Below, in pieces: positions 53,517 to 61,442 of a DNA stretch of 64,000 nucleotides. The translations under genes were made by a program, and so were the position numbers. Origin of the DNA: Daejeonella sp. Lineage in GTDB: Bacteria; Bacteroidota; Bacteroidia; Sphingobacteriales; Sphingobacteriaceae. The DNA lies in assembly GCF_030684675.1 (NCBI RefSeq), contig NZ_JAUXXZ010000076.1, positions 62,001 to 126,000 on the forward strand, given 5' to 3'. A model generated the notes under the pieces. That model was not told the origin of the DNA and searched no databases. It worked only from the letters and a program-made list of their open reading frames with translations. The first letter of the stretch is position 1. The number at the start of each line of letters is the position of its first letter.

Positions 53517-53661
53517 ATTCTTTTTTATCTCAATTAGTTTAATGCCGGCAGAAGGGTGGAAGAGATAGTGAGTAACCCCCTTTGCAGCTCATTCATAATT
53601 GTTTAACAGATACATTGATTTCAAAATACGGGGACTTGATTACTAATATCAGATTATTGCC

Positions 53662-55062
53662 ATGAGAATTACATTAAAAACCATTTATCCTTTCCTTTTT
53701 TGTTTCAGTATATTTTTATTGGACATTAACTTTTCTGCTGTTGCTGCAGATTTTTATCCACAAACTGTTCAGGGGCAATTGAAACTGGCAACATTTGATG
53801 TAGACGCAACCCCACCTGTTGGCAGTAGTTTAACTTATGATCCGATGATCAATAGCTGGGACCTGGGTTTGAGGGCAAAGGGTATTGTGATCTTAGGTGC
53901 CGGTGAACCAATTGTACTGTGCTCAGTAGATTGGATTGGTATTGCAAATGATAGTCAGGATGAATTTAAACGCATTATGGCTGAAGCTGCAGGTACAATT
54001 CCTTCGAGAGTGGTAGTCCATGCTATTCACCAGCATGATGCACCCACTTCTGATTTTGGTGCAGAGAATATGCTCAAAACGGCCGGATTGAGCACACTGG
54101 CATTCGAAGGTAGCTATACGAGGGATCTGATCCATCGCCTGGGCCAGGCTATTCGTAAATCCATCGTTAGTGCTGTTCCTTTTACACATGTCGGAACCGG
54201 ACAGGCTGAGGTTTATAAAGTGGCTTCTAACCGCAGGATTCTTGGTCCTGATGGAAAAGTTATGTATACCCGCACCTCAGCAACCAAAGATTCTGTTATT
54301 CGTGCTGCTCCCGAAGGACTAATTGACCCGATGGTTTCTCTGATCAGTTTTTGGAATAATGACAAACCATTAGCAGTACTTAGTTATTATGCCTCTCATC
54401 CACAAAGTTATTACCGTACCGGTATTTCCAATCCGGATTTTCCGGGTATTGCGCGTTTTATGCGTCAGCTTGCTGTTCCTGATGCACTTCACATTCACTT
54501 TAATGGGGCTGGAGGTAATCTTACGGCCGGAAAATATAATGACGGTGCTAAGGAAAACAGGCTGATCCTTGCAGAGCGACTGGCGGACGGAATGAAACGC
54601 GCCTGGGATAATACCAAACGTGAATCGGTAAGTCCGGCTTCTGTGAAATGGAGTATTGAACCTGTCGCCTTAAAGCCAGCAGCAGGTATAGAGAACCTTG
54701 AAGCAGCGATGAAAACACAAACTGCAGTATTTTTATCTAACAATCTATCCAAACTGGTCTGGTTAAAGCGCTTAGAAGCAGGTAAAAAGATTGATATTTC
54801 ATTGCTTAGTATCGGAAATGCACGAATTCTGCATCTTCCCGGTGAGCCTTTTGTGGAATATCAGCTTGCCGCAAAAGCCGAGCGGCCGGACCTGTTCGTG
54901 GCTGTTGCAGGATATGGCGACTATGGTGTTGGTTATATTGGCAATGCAATAGCCTATTCACAGGGAGGTTATGAAACCGGACAGGCATCCGGTGTAACTG
55001 TCGAGGCAGAAGGAATCTTAATGAAAGCAATACATAACCTATTGACAGGAAAATCTAAATAA
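53662..55062 (+). CDS. Exported neutral-ceramidase-fold hydrolase (copy 2)
   Basis: A 466-aa secreted protein (signal to about residue 29) with the same fold as 34143. Zinc-site counterparts are AIHQHDAPTSDFG (in place of HTHSGP), YYASHPQSYY, and LPGEPFVEYQ with AGYGDYGVGYIG. The change from HTHSGP to HQHDAP keeps both His but alters the Ser/Gly. It lies after the LacI gene by 145 bases, with no operator of its own that I can see. Its role is unknown; amide or ester hydrolysis on a glycan-derived compound is inferred from family and context. Confidence 0.8.
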   Translation: MRITLKTIYPFLFCFSIFLLDINFSAVAADFYPQTVQGQLKLATFDVDATPPVGSSLTYDPMINSWDLGLRAKGIVILGAGEPIVLCSVDWIGIANDSQDEFKRIMAEAAGTIPSRVVVHAIHQHDAPTSDFGAENMLKTAGLSTLAFEGSYTRDLIHRLGQAIRKSIVSAVPFTHVGTGQAEVYKVASNRRILGPDGKVMYTRTSATKDSVIRAAPEGLIDPMVSLISFWNNDKPLAVLSYYASHPQSYYRTGISNPDFPGIARFMRQLAVPDALHIHFNGAGGNLTAGKYNDGAKENRLILAERLADGMKRAWDNTKRESVSPASVKWSIEPVALKPAAGIENLEAAMKTQTAVFLSNNLSKLVWLKRLEAGKKIDISLLSIGNARILHLPGEPFVEYQLAAKAERPDLFVAVAGYGDYGVGYIGNAIAYSQGGYETGQASGVTVEAEGILMKAIHNLLTGKSK

Positions 55063-55103
55063 GTTCCGATCCTCTTGATTTGTTATCTTATTTTTAATAA
55101 ATT

Positions 55104-55117
55104 CGGTTACGTACACG
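55104..55117. promoter_or_regulatory. LacI-type operator site 9
   Basis: CGGTTACGTACACG, with AATAAATT just upstream. It lies 102 bases before the second DegT-type gene. It is the weakest match in the left half (GGTT for GGGT). Confidence 0.65.
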
Positions 55118-55218
55118 CTTATTTTTATATTAGGATATATTTTAACTCTTTAGCCATTTTGAGTTAAAGGGTCGTTTTAAACTTAATTACATCCCAGAAA
55201 TCTGGATAAACATAAATT

Positions 55219-56571
55219 ATGAAATTCAATGACTTAAGCAGAAGGAATTTTATTACTGCAGTTACAGCCACTACTGTTGCAACTGCTTTTTCTAACGTGA
55301 TTCCTGCATTTGGAAATACCCCGCGTAGCCTCGGAAAATTGGCGATACATGGTGGAACACCGGTAAGAGTGAAGGTCTGGCCTAAATGGCCTGCAATGAT
55401 AGCCGATGAGAAACTAATTGAGTCGGTTGTTAAAACTACCAAAAGTGGTATCTGGAGCCGAATTCAATCGCCAACGGGAACCGTAGCAACATTTGAGAAG
55501 GAATATGCCCGTTTGATGGGTACTCAGCTTTGTATTGGAACAGGATCGGGAACTCAGGCCCTGGCGACTTCGGTTGAGGCCATGGATTTTGGACCTGGAG
55601 ATGAGATCATTACATCACCATACAGTGATTTTGGAACCGTTTCTGCCATTTTAACCAGCCGTGCTTTACCTGTATTGGTAGATCTTGACAGAGATTCATT
55701 TCAGCTTCATCCTGATGAGATAGAAAAGAAGATTAATAAGAACACGAAAGCCATTATTCCTGTTCACATCATGGGTATGCCCTGTAATATGGAACGTATT
55801 ATGGCTATTGCAAGGAAACATAACCTAAAGGTAATTGAGGACGCCTGTCAGGCAAACTTTGCAAAATATCAGGGTAAGCAATTGGGAACAATTGGTGATT
55901 TGGGTTGTTTCAGTTTTCAGGCAAGCAAGCAAATCTCCTGCGGAGAGGGTGGTGCTATTATTGGAAATGATGAAGTTTTGATGGACAGATGTTTCACCGT
56001 TCAGAATCATGGCACCAATCGAAAAGGGTTTAATGTGACAATAGGTCCTAAATACCGTATGAATGAATTCGAAGGAGCAGTGCTGATGGGGCAGATTGCC
56101 GGTGCCAGAGAGCGTTTTGAGAAACGTAATGCAAATGCAGCTTATCTGGATGCTAAGCTTAAGGGTTTTCCAGGACTGGTTCCTCAAAAAAAGTATCCGG
56201 GAACCGAAAGTTCCGGCTATTACAAATATGCAATGAGCTATCGGAAAGAGCATTTTAACAATGCCGACAGAAGTAAATTTCTAAAAGCCCTTTCTGCAGA
56301 AGGGATTAATCTGAGCCCATATATTGCCAGAGGTTTTCATGTTGAGCCATGGGTGGACGAAATTATCGGATTAAGAGAATACAAGGCATTGTATTCACCA
56401 GCCCGGCTTAAGCGCTATAAGGAAGAAATGCAAATGCCAATTTGTGATTTGGTCTGTAATGAAGAAATGGTAGTCCTAGAAGGAGTAGCATCTTTACTGG
56501 GTAGCACTCAGGATATGGATGATGTAATCAATGCGATCATGAAAGTTTATGAGAACAGAGATAAGCTATAA
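55219..56571 (+). CDS. Tat-exported DegT/DnrJ/EryC1-type PLP aminotransferase (copy 2)
   Basis: A 450-aa paralogue of 21494-22882 with a twin-arginine signal (SRRNFITAVTATTVATAFS). Motifs: GTGSGTQALATSVEAMDFGP, LVDLDRDSFQLHPDEI, VIEDACQANFAKYQGK and CFSFQASKQISCGEGGAI, in which Lys237 is the Schiff-base lysine, at the same number as in copy 1. It ends LGSTQDMDDVINAIMKVYEN. The first of three genes transcribed together with a Gfo/Idh oxidoreductase and a YdjM-like protein. A ketone made by the next gene could be the amino acceptor; this is inference. Confidence 0.85.
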   Translation: MKFNDLSRRNFITAVTATTVATAFSNVIPAFGNTPRSLGKLAIHGGTPVRVKVWPKWPAMIADEKLIESVVKTTKSGIWSRIQSPTGTVATFEKEYARLMGTQLCIGTGSGTQALATSVEAMDFGPGDEIITSPYSDFGTVSAILTSRALPVLVDLDRDSFQLHPDEIEKKINKNTKAIIPVHIMGMPCNMERIMAIARKHNLKVIEDACQANFAKYQGKQLGTIGDLGCFSFQASKQISCGEGGAIIGNDEVLMDRCFTVQNHGTNRKGFNVTIGPKYRMNEFEGAVLMGQIAGARERFEKRNANAAYLDAKLKGFPGLVPQKKYPGTESSGYYKYAMSYRKEHFNNADRSKFLKALSAEGINLSPYIARGFHVEPWVDEIIGLREYKALYSPARLKRYKEEMQMPICDLVCNEEMVVLEGVASLLGSTQDMDDVINAIMKVYENRDKL

Positions 56572-56628
56572 TTTGCTGTATCTTACTTTGAAGCCATAAG
56601 TATACAAACAAGCTTAATATAGATTTTT

Positions 56629-57660
56629 ATGAGTAGTTACAATCGGAGAAATTTTATAAAGATGTCTGCTCTGGCTGGTACTGGCTTAAGTATTTATGGA
56701 AATATAAGTTCACTTTATGGTAAATCAGCCCTTGTAACAGGGAAAAGAGTCGGTATTATTGGCTTAGATACCTCACATTCTGTAGCATTTACCAAAACAT
56801 TAAACGGCATAGATGCTGCCGCCGTTTATGGAGGTTATAAAATTGTTGCAGCTTATCCAAAAGGGAGTAATGACATAATTACCAGTGTTGAAAGAATTCC
56901 CGGATATATCGAAGAAGTGAAAAAGATGGGGGTGGAAATAGTTGCCTCTATTGCTGATCTGTTAAAGAAAGTAGATGTAGTTTTATTGGAAACCAATGAC
57001 GGACGTTTACATCTTGACCAGGCGATGCAGGTATTAAAAGCACGCAAACCGGTATTCATTGATAAACCAATTGCGACATCCCTGGTGGATGCAAAAGCAA
57101 TATTTGCAGCAGCAAAGCAATACAAAACTCCTGTGTTTTCTTCTTCGTCCTTAAGATTTATTACAGGTATTTCTGATATTAAGTTGGGAAAAATTGGCAA
57201 AGTGTTAGGTGCCGAAACCTTTAGTCCGGCAATTATAGAAAAGACGCATCCGGATTTATTTTGGTATGGTATTCATGGAGTCGAGCTATTATTTGCCATA
57301 ATGGGTACAGGCTGTAAAAAAGTGACCAGAATACATACTAAAGACACTGATGTAGTAGTGGGTGTTTGGGACGATGGAAGGCTCGGAAGTTTTAGAGGTA
57401 CGCGTAATGGCAATTATAATTATGGGGGAAAAGTCGCTGCAAGCGATTTTGGAGGAACCGTTTTTGGCGAAAAGGCAAACCTGACTTTAGGTGAATTTAA
57501 GGGTTACGATCCTTTGCTTGAACAAATTATCATGTTTTTTGAAACAGGAACAGCACCGGTGAATCCGGAAGAAACCTTAGAAATAATCGCTTTTATGGAA
57601 GCTGCTGATGAAAGTAAGAATAAAGGAGGGGCTCCGGTAAGTATAAAAGTATCTAATTAA
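56629..57660 (+). CDS. Tat-exported Gfo/Idh/MocA-family oxidoreductase
   Basis: A 343-aa Rossmann oxidoreductase with a Tat signal (NRRNFIKMSALAGTGLSIYG). The nucleotide-binding start is VGIIGLDTSHSVAFTK, the cofactor-site motif (E/D)KP reads FIDKPIATS, and the substrate region has HPDLFWYGIHGVELLFAIMG. Tat export of such enzymes with bound NADP is known from glucose-fructose oxidoreductase. The stop and the next start share one base (TAATG). It could generate a keto-sugar for the aminotransferase gene before it. Confidence 0.84.
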   Translation: MSSYNRRNFIKMSALAGTGLSIYGNISSLYGKSALVTGKRVGIIGLDTSHSVAFTKTLNGIDAAAVYGGYKIVAAYPKGSNDIITSVERIPGYIEEVKKMGVEIVASIADLLKKVDVVLLETNDGRLHLDQAMQVLKARKPVFIDKPIATSLVDAKAIFAAAKQYKTPVFSSSSLRFITGISDIKLGKIGKVLGAETFSPAIIEKTHPDLFWYGIHGVELLFAIMGTGCKKVTRIHTKDTDVVVGVWDDGRLGSFRGTRNGNYNYGGKVAASDFGGTVFGEKANLTLGEFKGYDPLLEQIIMFFETGTAPVNPEETLEIIAFMEAADESKNKGGAPVSIKVSN

Positions 57661-58682
57661 TGGATTCAATCACTCATATAGCACTTGGTGCATGCATGGG
57701 TGAAGCCTTCGCCGGTAAACAATTAGGGAGGAAGGCAATGCTTTGGGGTGCACTAGCTCAGAGTATCCCTGATATTGATTTTTTAGCCTCATTCTGGATG
57801 GATACCTCATCTAATTTACTGGCTCATCGCGGATTTACCCATTCATTTCTCTTCTGTTTAATATCAGGGCTAATTTTAGCATTACTGGCCGAGCGCTGGC
57901 ACCGTCCCCATAATATTAGTTTATTAAAGTGGTTTATATTCTTCGTTTCGCTTATTTTTATTCATGATTTTATTGATGCATTCAATAATTATGGTGTTGG
58001 ATGGTTTGAGCCATTCAGCCATAAGCGAATATCTTTTAATGCAATTTATGTAGCTGATCCTTTCTTTTCAATCTGGCCTGGTATTGCTTTATTAGCACTC
58101 TTGTTCTTAAAGGCTGGGAGAGATCGGCAAAAGAAAATCTGGTGGAGGTTTGGGCTGGGAATGTGTTCTTTATACTTTATCTATTGTCTGGTTAATAAAG
58201 CGGTTATCGACAATGATGTCAGGAGGATTCTGGAGGAAAAGAAAATTTCCTATACCCGGTATTTTACATCGCCAGCCCCCCTGCAGAACTGGCTCTGGTA
58301 TGTGGTAGCGGGTGATAACAAAGGCTATCATGTTGGTTTTCGTTCTTTGTTTGACAGTAGCAAATCGATGGAATTTCAGTATTTTCCAAGAAATGACTCG
58401 CTCTTAAATCCAGTACTTGATCATTCGGATCTTCAGAAATTGATACGGTTTTCAAAGGGATTTTACACCGTGGAGCATCATGGCGATAGTTTGGTTTTTA
58501 ACGATTTGCGTTTTGGTCAGATCGTAGGATGGTATAACCCGAGGGGGAAATTTGTTTTTCATTATTATTTGCAGCATCCTGAAGATAATGAATTGGTTGT
58601 GCAAAGAGGCCGATTTGATGGCTGGAACATTCAAACGGCCAAAGCGCTTATTGAAAGAGTTAAAGGAAATCAGGTTAAATAG
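57660..58682 (+). CDS. YdjM-like membrane-bound metal-dependent hydrolase
   Basis: A 340-aa integral membrane protein of the LexA-binding inner-membrane hydrolase (YdjM/PF04307) type. The N-terminus has MDSITHIALGACMGEAF, ALAQSIPDIDFL and the metal motif LLAHRGFTHSFLF. Several hydrophobic helices follow (about residues 65-175) and a C-terminal soluble domain of about 150 residues ends the protein. The family's biochemical role is poorly known. It is coupled by a 1-base overlap to the oxidoreductase gene, so it is transcribed with the locus, but it may have a general function. Confidence 0.82.
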   Translation: MDSITHIALGACMGEAFAGKQLGRKAMLWGALAQSIPDIDFLASFWMDTSSNLLAHRGFTHSFLFCLISGLILALLAERWHRPHNISLLKWFIFFVSLIFIHDFIDAFNNYGVGWFEPFSHKRISFNAIYVADPFFSIWPGIALLALLFLKAGRDRQKKIWWRFGLGMCSLYFIYCLVNKAVIDNDVRRILEEKKISYTRYFTSPAPLQNWLWYVVAGDNKGYHVGFRSLFDSSKSMEFQYFPRNDSLLNPVLDHSDLQKLIRFSKGFYTVEHHGDSLVFNDLRFGQIVGWYNPRGKFVFHYYLQHPEDNELVVQRGRFDGWNIQTAKALIERVKGNQVK

Positions 58683-58767
58683 ATTCTGGCTCCGTTCTTG
58701 TACATAATCAAATGCTGATTCATGATAAAAATGAGTTTAATCAGTTATTTTATTGACATCTGTCAGG

Positions 58768-58796
58768 TTGATCATTCACACGATCAATTAGTTTTG
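58768..58796 (+). promoter_or_regulatory. Promoter of the Mla-type operon
   Basis: TTG (58768-58770), an 18-base spacer and TAGTTTTG (58789-58796) match the Bacteroidota -33/-7 promoter (TTG and TAnnTTTG). Transcription would begin near 58803, so the first gene must start downstream of that. No LacI-type site is near. Confidence 0.5.
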
Positions 58797-58891
58797 TAAA
58801 TAATGGGTATTTTGTATCTATAAATTGTATGTCATTATAGTCGGATTTAAAATCATTTTTAACCCTGAATGGCGAATTATTCAGATTCGCC

Positions 58892-59596
58892 TTGCGTTTT
58901 TTCAGGCATGGCTTGAATCCGCCTTTCGAATTTTCTGAATTTTTAAAACAATGTTATGTAATAGGTTATAAATCACTGCCATTGATAGGTCTGACAGCCT
59001 TCATTATGGGGCTGGTCCTAACCATGCAGCTTCGGCCATCTATGGCAGATTATGGTGTGGAAGCCCAATTGCCTGCAATTGTTGCAATTGCTGTAATACG
59101 GGAAGTAGGTCCCGTAATTACTGCCTTGATATTTGCCGGAAAGATAGGCAGTAGCATTGGTGCTGAACTTGGATCGATGAAGGTTACCGAACAGATTGAT
59201 GCGATGGAAGTAAGTGGTACTAATCCTTTCAAGTATCTTGTTGCAACCCGGGTTTTAGCCTGTACATTGATGCTTCCTGTGCTGGTTATGCTGGGTGATG
59301 CAGTTTCCTTATACGGCGCCTATCTTGGAGTTAATATTCATACAAATACCAGCTTTACTTTATATTGGACCCAGGTTTTTGATAACCTGGTATTCGGTGA
59401 TGTTTTGCCTGCATTTACAAAAAGTTTCTTTTTTGGATTTGCCGTAGGAATTATAGGATGCTATAAAGGATATAACAGCAGTAAGGGTACAGAGGGGGTA
59501 GGACGTTCTGCTAATTCAGCGGTAGTTGTTTCTTCTGTAATTATTTTTGTGATCGACCTGCTGGCTGTTCAGGTTACTGATATTTTGGGCTATTAA
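58892..59596 (+). CDS. mlaE: MlaE-type lipid ABC transporter permease
   Basis: A 234-aa (from TTG) permease of the MlaE/Ttg2B family that moves phospholipid between the membranes. Visible are GYKSLPLIGLTAFIMGLVLT, IREVGPVITALIFAGKIGSS, IGAELGSMKVTEQIDAMEV and FGFAVGIIGCYKGYNSSKGT. The start is unclear: related peptide (LNGELFRFALRFFRHGLN) is readable upstream of the TTG as far as a TAG at 58838, with only CTG or TTG as possible starts. It is the first gene of the mla operon and lies behind a likely promoter. Unlike the usual Bacteroidota MlaE, it looks closer to the proteobacterial type. Confidence 0.88.
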   Translation: MRFFRHGLNPPFEFSEFLKQCYVIGYKSLPLIGLTAFIMGLVLTMQLRPSMADYGVEAQLPAIVAIAVIREVGPVITALIFAGKIGSSIGAELGSMKVTEQIDAMEVSGTNPFKYLVATRVLACTLMLPVLVMLGDAVSLYGAYLGVNIHTNTSFTLYWTQVFDNLVFGDVLPAFTKSFFFGFAVGIIGCYKGYNSSKGTEGVGRSANSAVVVSSVIIFVIDLLAVQVTDILGY

Positions 59597-59601
59597 TTAG
59601 T

Positions 59602-60360
59602 ATGCACGCTGAATTAAAACTAGATATAAAATCAAACAAAGTAATGATTATCAAAGGATTGTGTAAATCATTTGCTAATAATCATGTTTTGAAAGATTTT
59701 AATCTTGAGCTGGTCAGGGGAGAAAGTGTGGTTGTTTTAGGCAAATCGGGTTCAGGAAAATCAGTTCTCATTAAATGCATTATCGGATTGATAAAGCCTG
59801 ATAAAGGTAGTATTCATATTTTTGGTCATAATATTCCTGATCTGGATCATGACGAATTGGATCAGATCAGAGCTAAAGTGGGTTTTCTGTTCCAGAGTAA
59901 TGCCCTATATGATTCGATGACGGTAAGGGAGAATCTGGAATTTCCATTGCGCAGGCACTGGTTGGAAGTAAACCAAAAGGAAGTGGATAGAATGGTTATT
60001 AACGCCCTTGAAGATGTAGGGCTTGCACATACCATTGATATGATGCCAGTTGAATTATCAGGAGGGATGAGGAAAAGGGTCGCATTGGCCAGAACATTGA
60101 TTTTAAAACCGGAAATCATCCTTTATGATGAACCTACTACGGGTTTGGACACCATAACGAGTAAAGAAATCATCGAACTGATGGTAGAAATACAACAAAA
60201 ATATAAAACTACCTCTCTAATCATTTCTCATGATATGAATTGTGTTCGTATGGCAAGCGACCGGGTTGTTATGCTGATAGATGGAAAATGTTATGCGAGT
60301 GGTACTGTTAAAGAAATAACACAATCAGTTGATCCAAAGGTGAAACTGTTTTTTGAATAG
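59602..60360 (+). CDS. mlaF: MlaF-type ABC transporter ATPase
   Basis: A 252-aa ATP-binding subunit. Walker A GKSGSGKS (residues 47-54), Q-loop FLFQSNALYDSMTV, the signature LSGGMRKRVALARTL with Gly-Met-Arg-Lys as in MlaF proteins, Walker B IILYDEPTTGLD and H-loop LIISHDM. It drives the permease encoded 5 bases upstream. The MlaD-like gene starts 7 bases after its stop. The name is by family pattern. Confidence 0.93.
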   Translation: MHAELKLDIKSNKVMIIKGLCKSFANNHVLKDFNLELVRGESVVVLGKSGSGKSVLIKCIIGLIKPDKGSIHIFGHNIPDLDHDELDQIRAKVGFLFQSNALYDSMTVRENLEFPLRRHWLEVNQKEVDRMVINALEDVGLAHTIDMMPVELSGGMRKRVALARTLILKPEIILYDEPTTGLDTITSKEIIELMVEIQQKYKTTSLIISHDMNCVRMASDRVVMLIDGKCYASGTVKEITQSVDPKVKLFFE

Positions 60361-60367
60361 AATTTTT

Positions 60368-61360
60368 ATGGCGAAGAAAATTGTTAATAGTGTGAGACTG
60401 GGGATTTTTGTCCTGAGTGGTCTGGCATTTCTTATCCTGCTGCTTTTTATGATCGGGAGAAATAAAAGCCTTTTTGGTTCTACCTACTTGTTAAAAGCAA
60501 AATTTGAAAATGTACAGGGATTAATTCCGGGAAATAATGTTCGTTATTCCGGTATCCAGTCGGGTACTGTAAAGAGCATAAAAATTGTTAATGATACCAC
60601 TATTGAGGTATCAATGATGATTGATACAGAAATGCAGGAAATTATCCGTAAAGATGCAATTGCCTCGATCGGGACAGATGGTATTGTTGGTAATAAGGTT
60701 ATCAATATCATTCCCGGAAAGGAGCATACAGAACTTGCTCAGGAAGGGGACGTTATTTTCTCCAAAAAACCAATAGATACCGATGCAATTCTCCAAAAAT
60801 TGTCAAGTACTAACAATGATATTTCAGAAATTGTCTCCGGATTAAAGATTACTGTGCAGCGGGTCAATAGCAGTACTGCATTATGGAAATTACTAAATGA
60901 TGAGACCCTCCCGAAAGAAATTCGCCAATCTGCTGTAAATCTTCGTTTAACTACATCCAGGGCCGGTATGATGGCTGATGATCTGCACACCATTATTGCT
61001 GATATGAAGGCAGGTAAAGGCTCTGTAGGGTTGCTTTTAAAAGACACTGCATTTGCATATAACCTTAATGAAGCTGTTCTTAAAATGAATATAGTTGGTA
61101 GCCAGGCAGATCGCTTAACCAATGATATTGGAACTATTGTGAAAGGTATTCAGCAGGATGTAAATTCGGGTAAAGGGCCTGCAAACGCATTCCTCAAGGA
61201 CTCTGTAATGGTAAAGAACCTTAATTCAAGTATTGATAATCTCCGGAAAGGGACTGATGGTTTCAATCAAAACATGGAAGCACTTAAAGGCAGTTTTCTA
61301 TTAAGGGGCTATTTCAAAAGGAAAGAAAGAGAGAAACAGGCAGAGAAACCTAAGCAATAA
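60368..61360 (+). CDS. mlaD: MlaD-type MCE-domain protein
   Basis: A 330-aa inner-membrane-anchored protein with one N-terminal helix (VRLGIFVLSGLAFLILLLFM), then the MCE domain at about residues 42-120 (GLIPGNNVRYSGIQSGTVKS, IASIGTDGIVGNKVINIIPG) and a long helical C-terminal part with coiled-coil character. It is the substrate-binding subunit that receives lipids in the periplasm. The ATG at 60368 is preferred over a TTG at 60353 that would overlap the ATPase gene. MlaC/MlaB-like genes are not seen in the window. Confidence 0.9.
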   Translation: MAKKIVNSVRLGIFVLSGLAFLILLLFMIGRNKSLFGSTYLLKAKFENVQGLIPGNNVRYSGIQSGTVKSIKIVNDTTIEVSMMIDTEMQEIIRKDAIASIGTDGIVGNKVINIIPGKEHTELAQEGDVIFSKKPIDTDAILQKLSSTNNDISEIVSGLKITVQRVNSSTALWKLLNDETLPKEIRQSAVNLRLTTSRAGMMADDLHTIIADMKAGKGSVGLLLKDTAFAYNLNEAVLKMNIVGSQADRLTNDIGTIVKGIQQDVNSGKGPANAFLKDSVMVKNLNSSIDNLRKGTDGFNQNMEALKGSFLLRGYFKRKEREKQAEKPKQ

Positions 61361-61442
61361 TTGTTTTCAGACTTCTGATATCTTATCTTAAAGATGATTG
61401 CCTCAATTTAACTCAATTGTTTCCTGGCGAAATTCAATTGCT

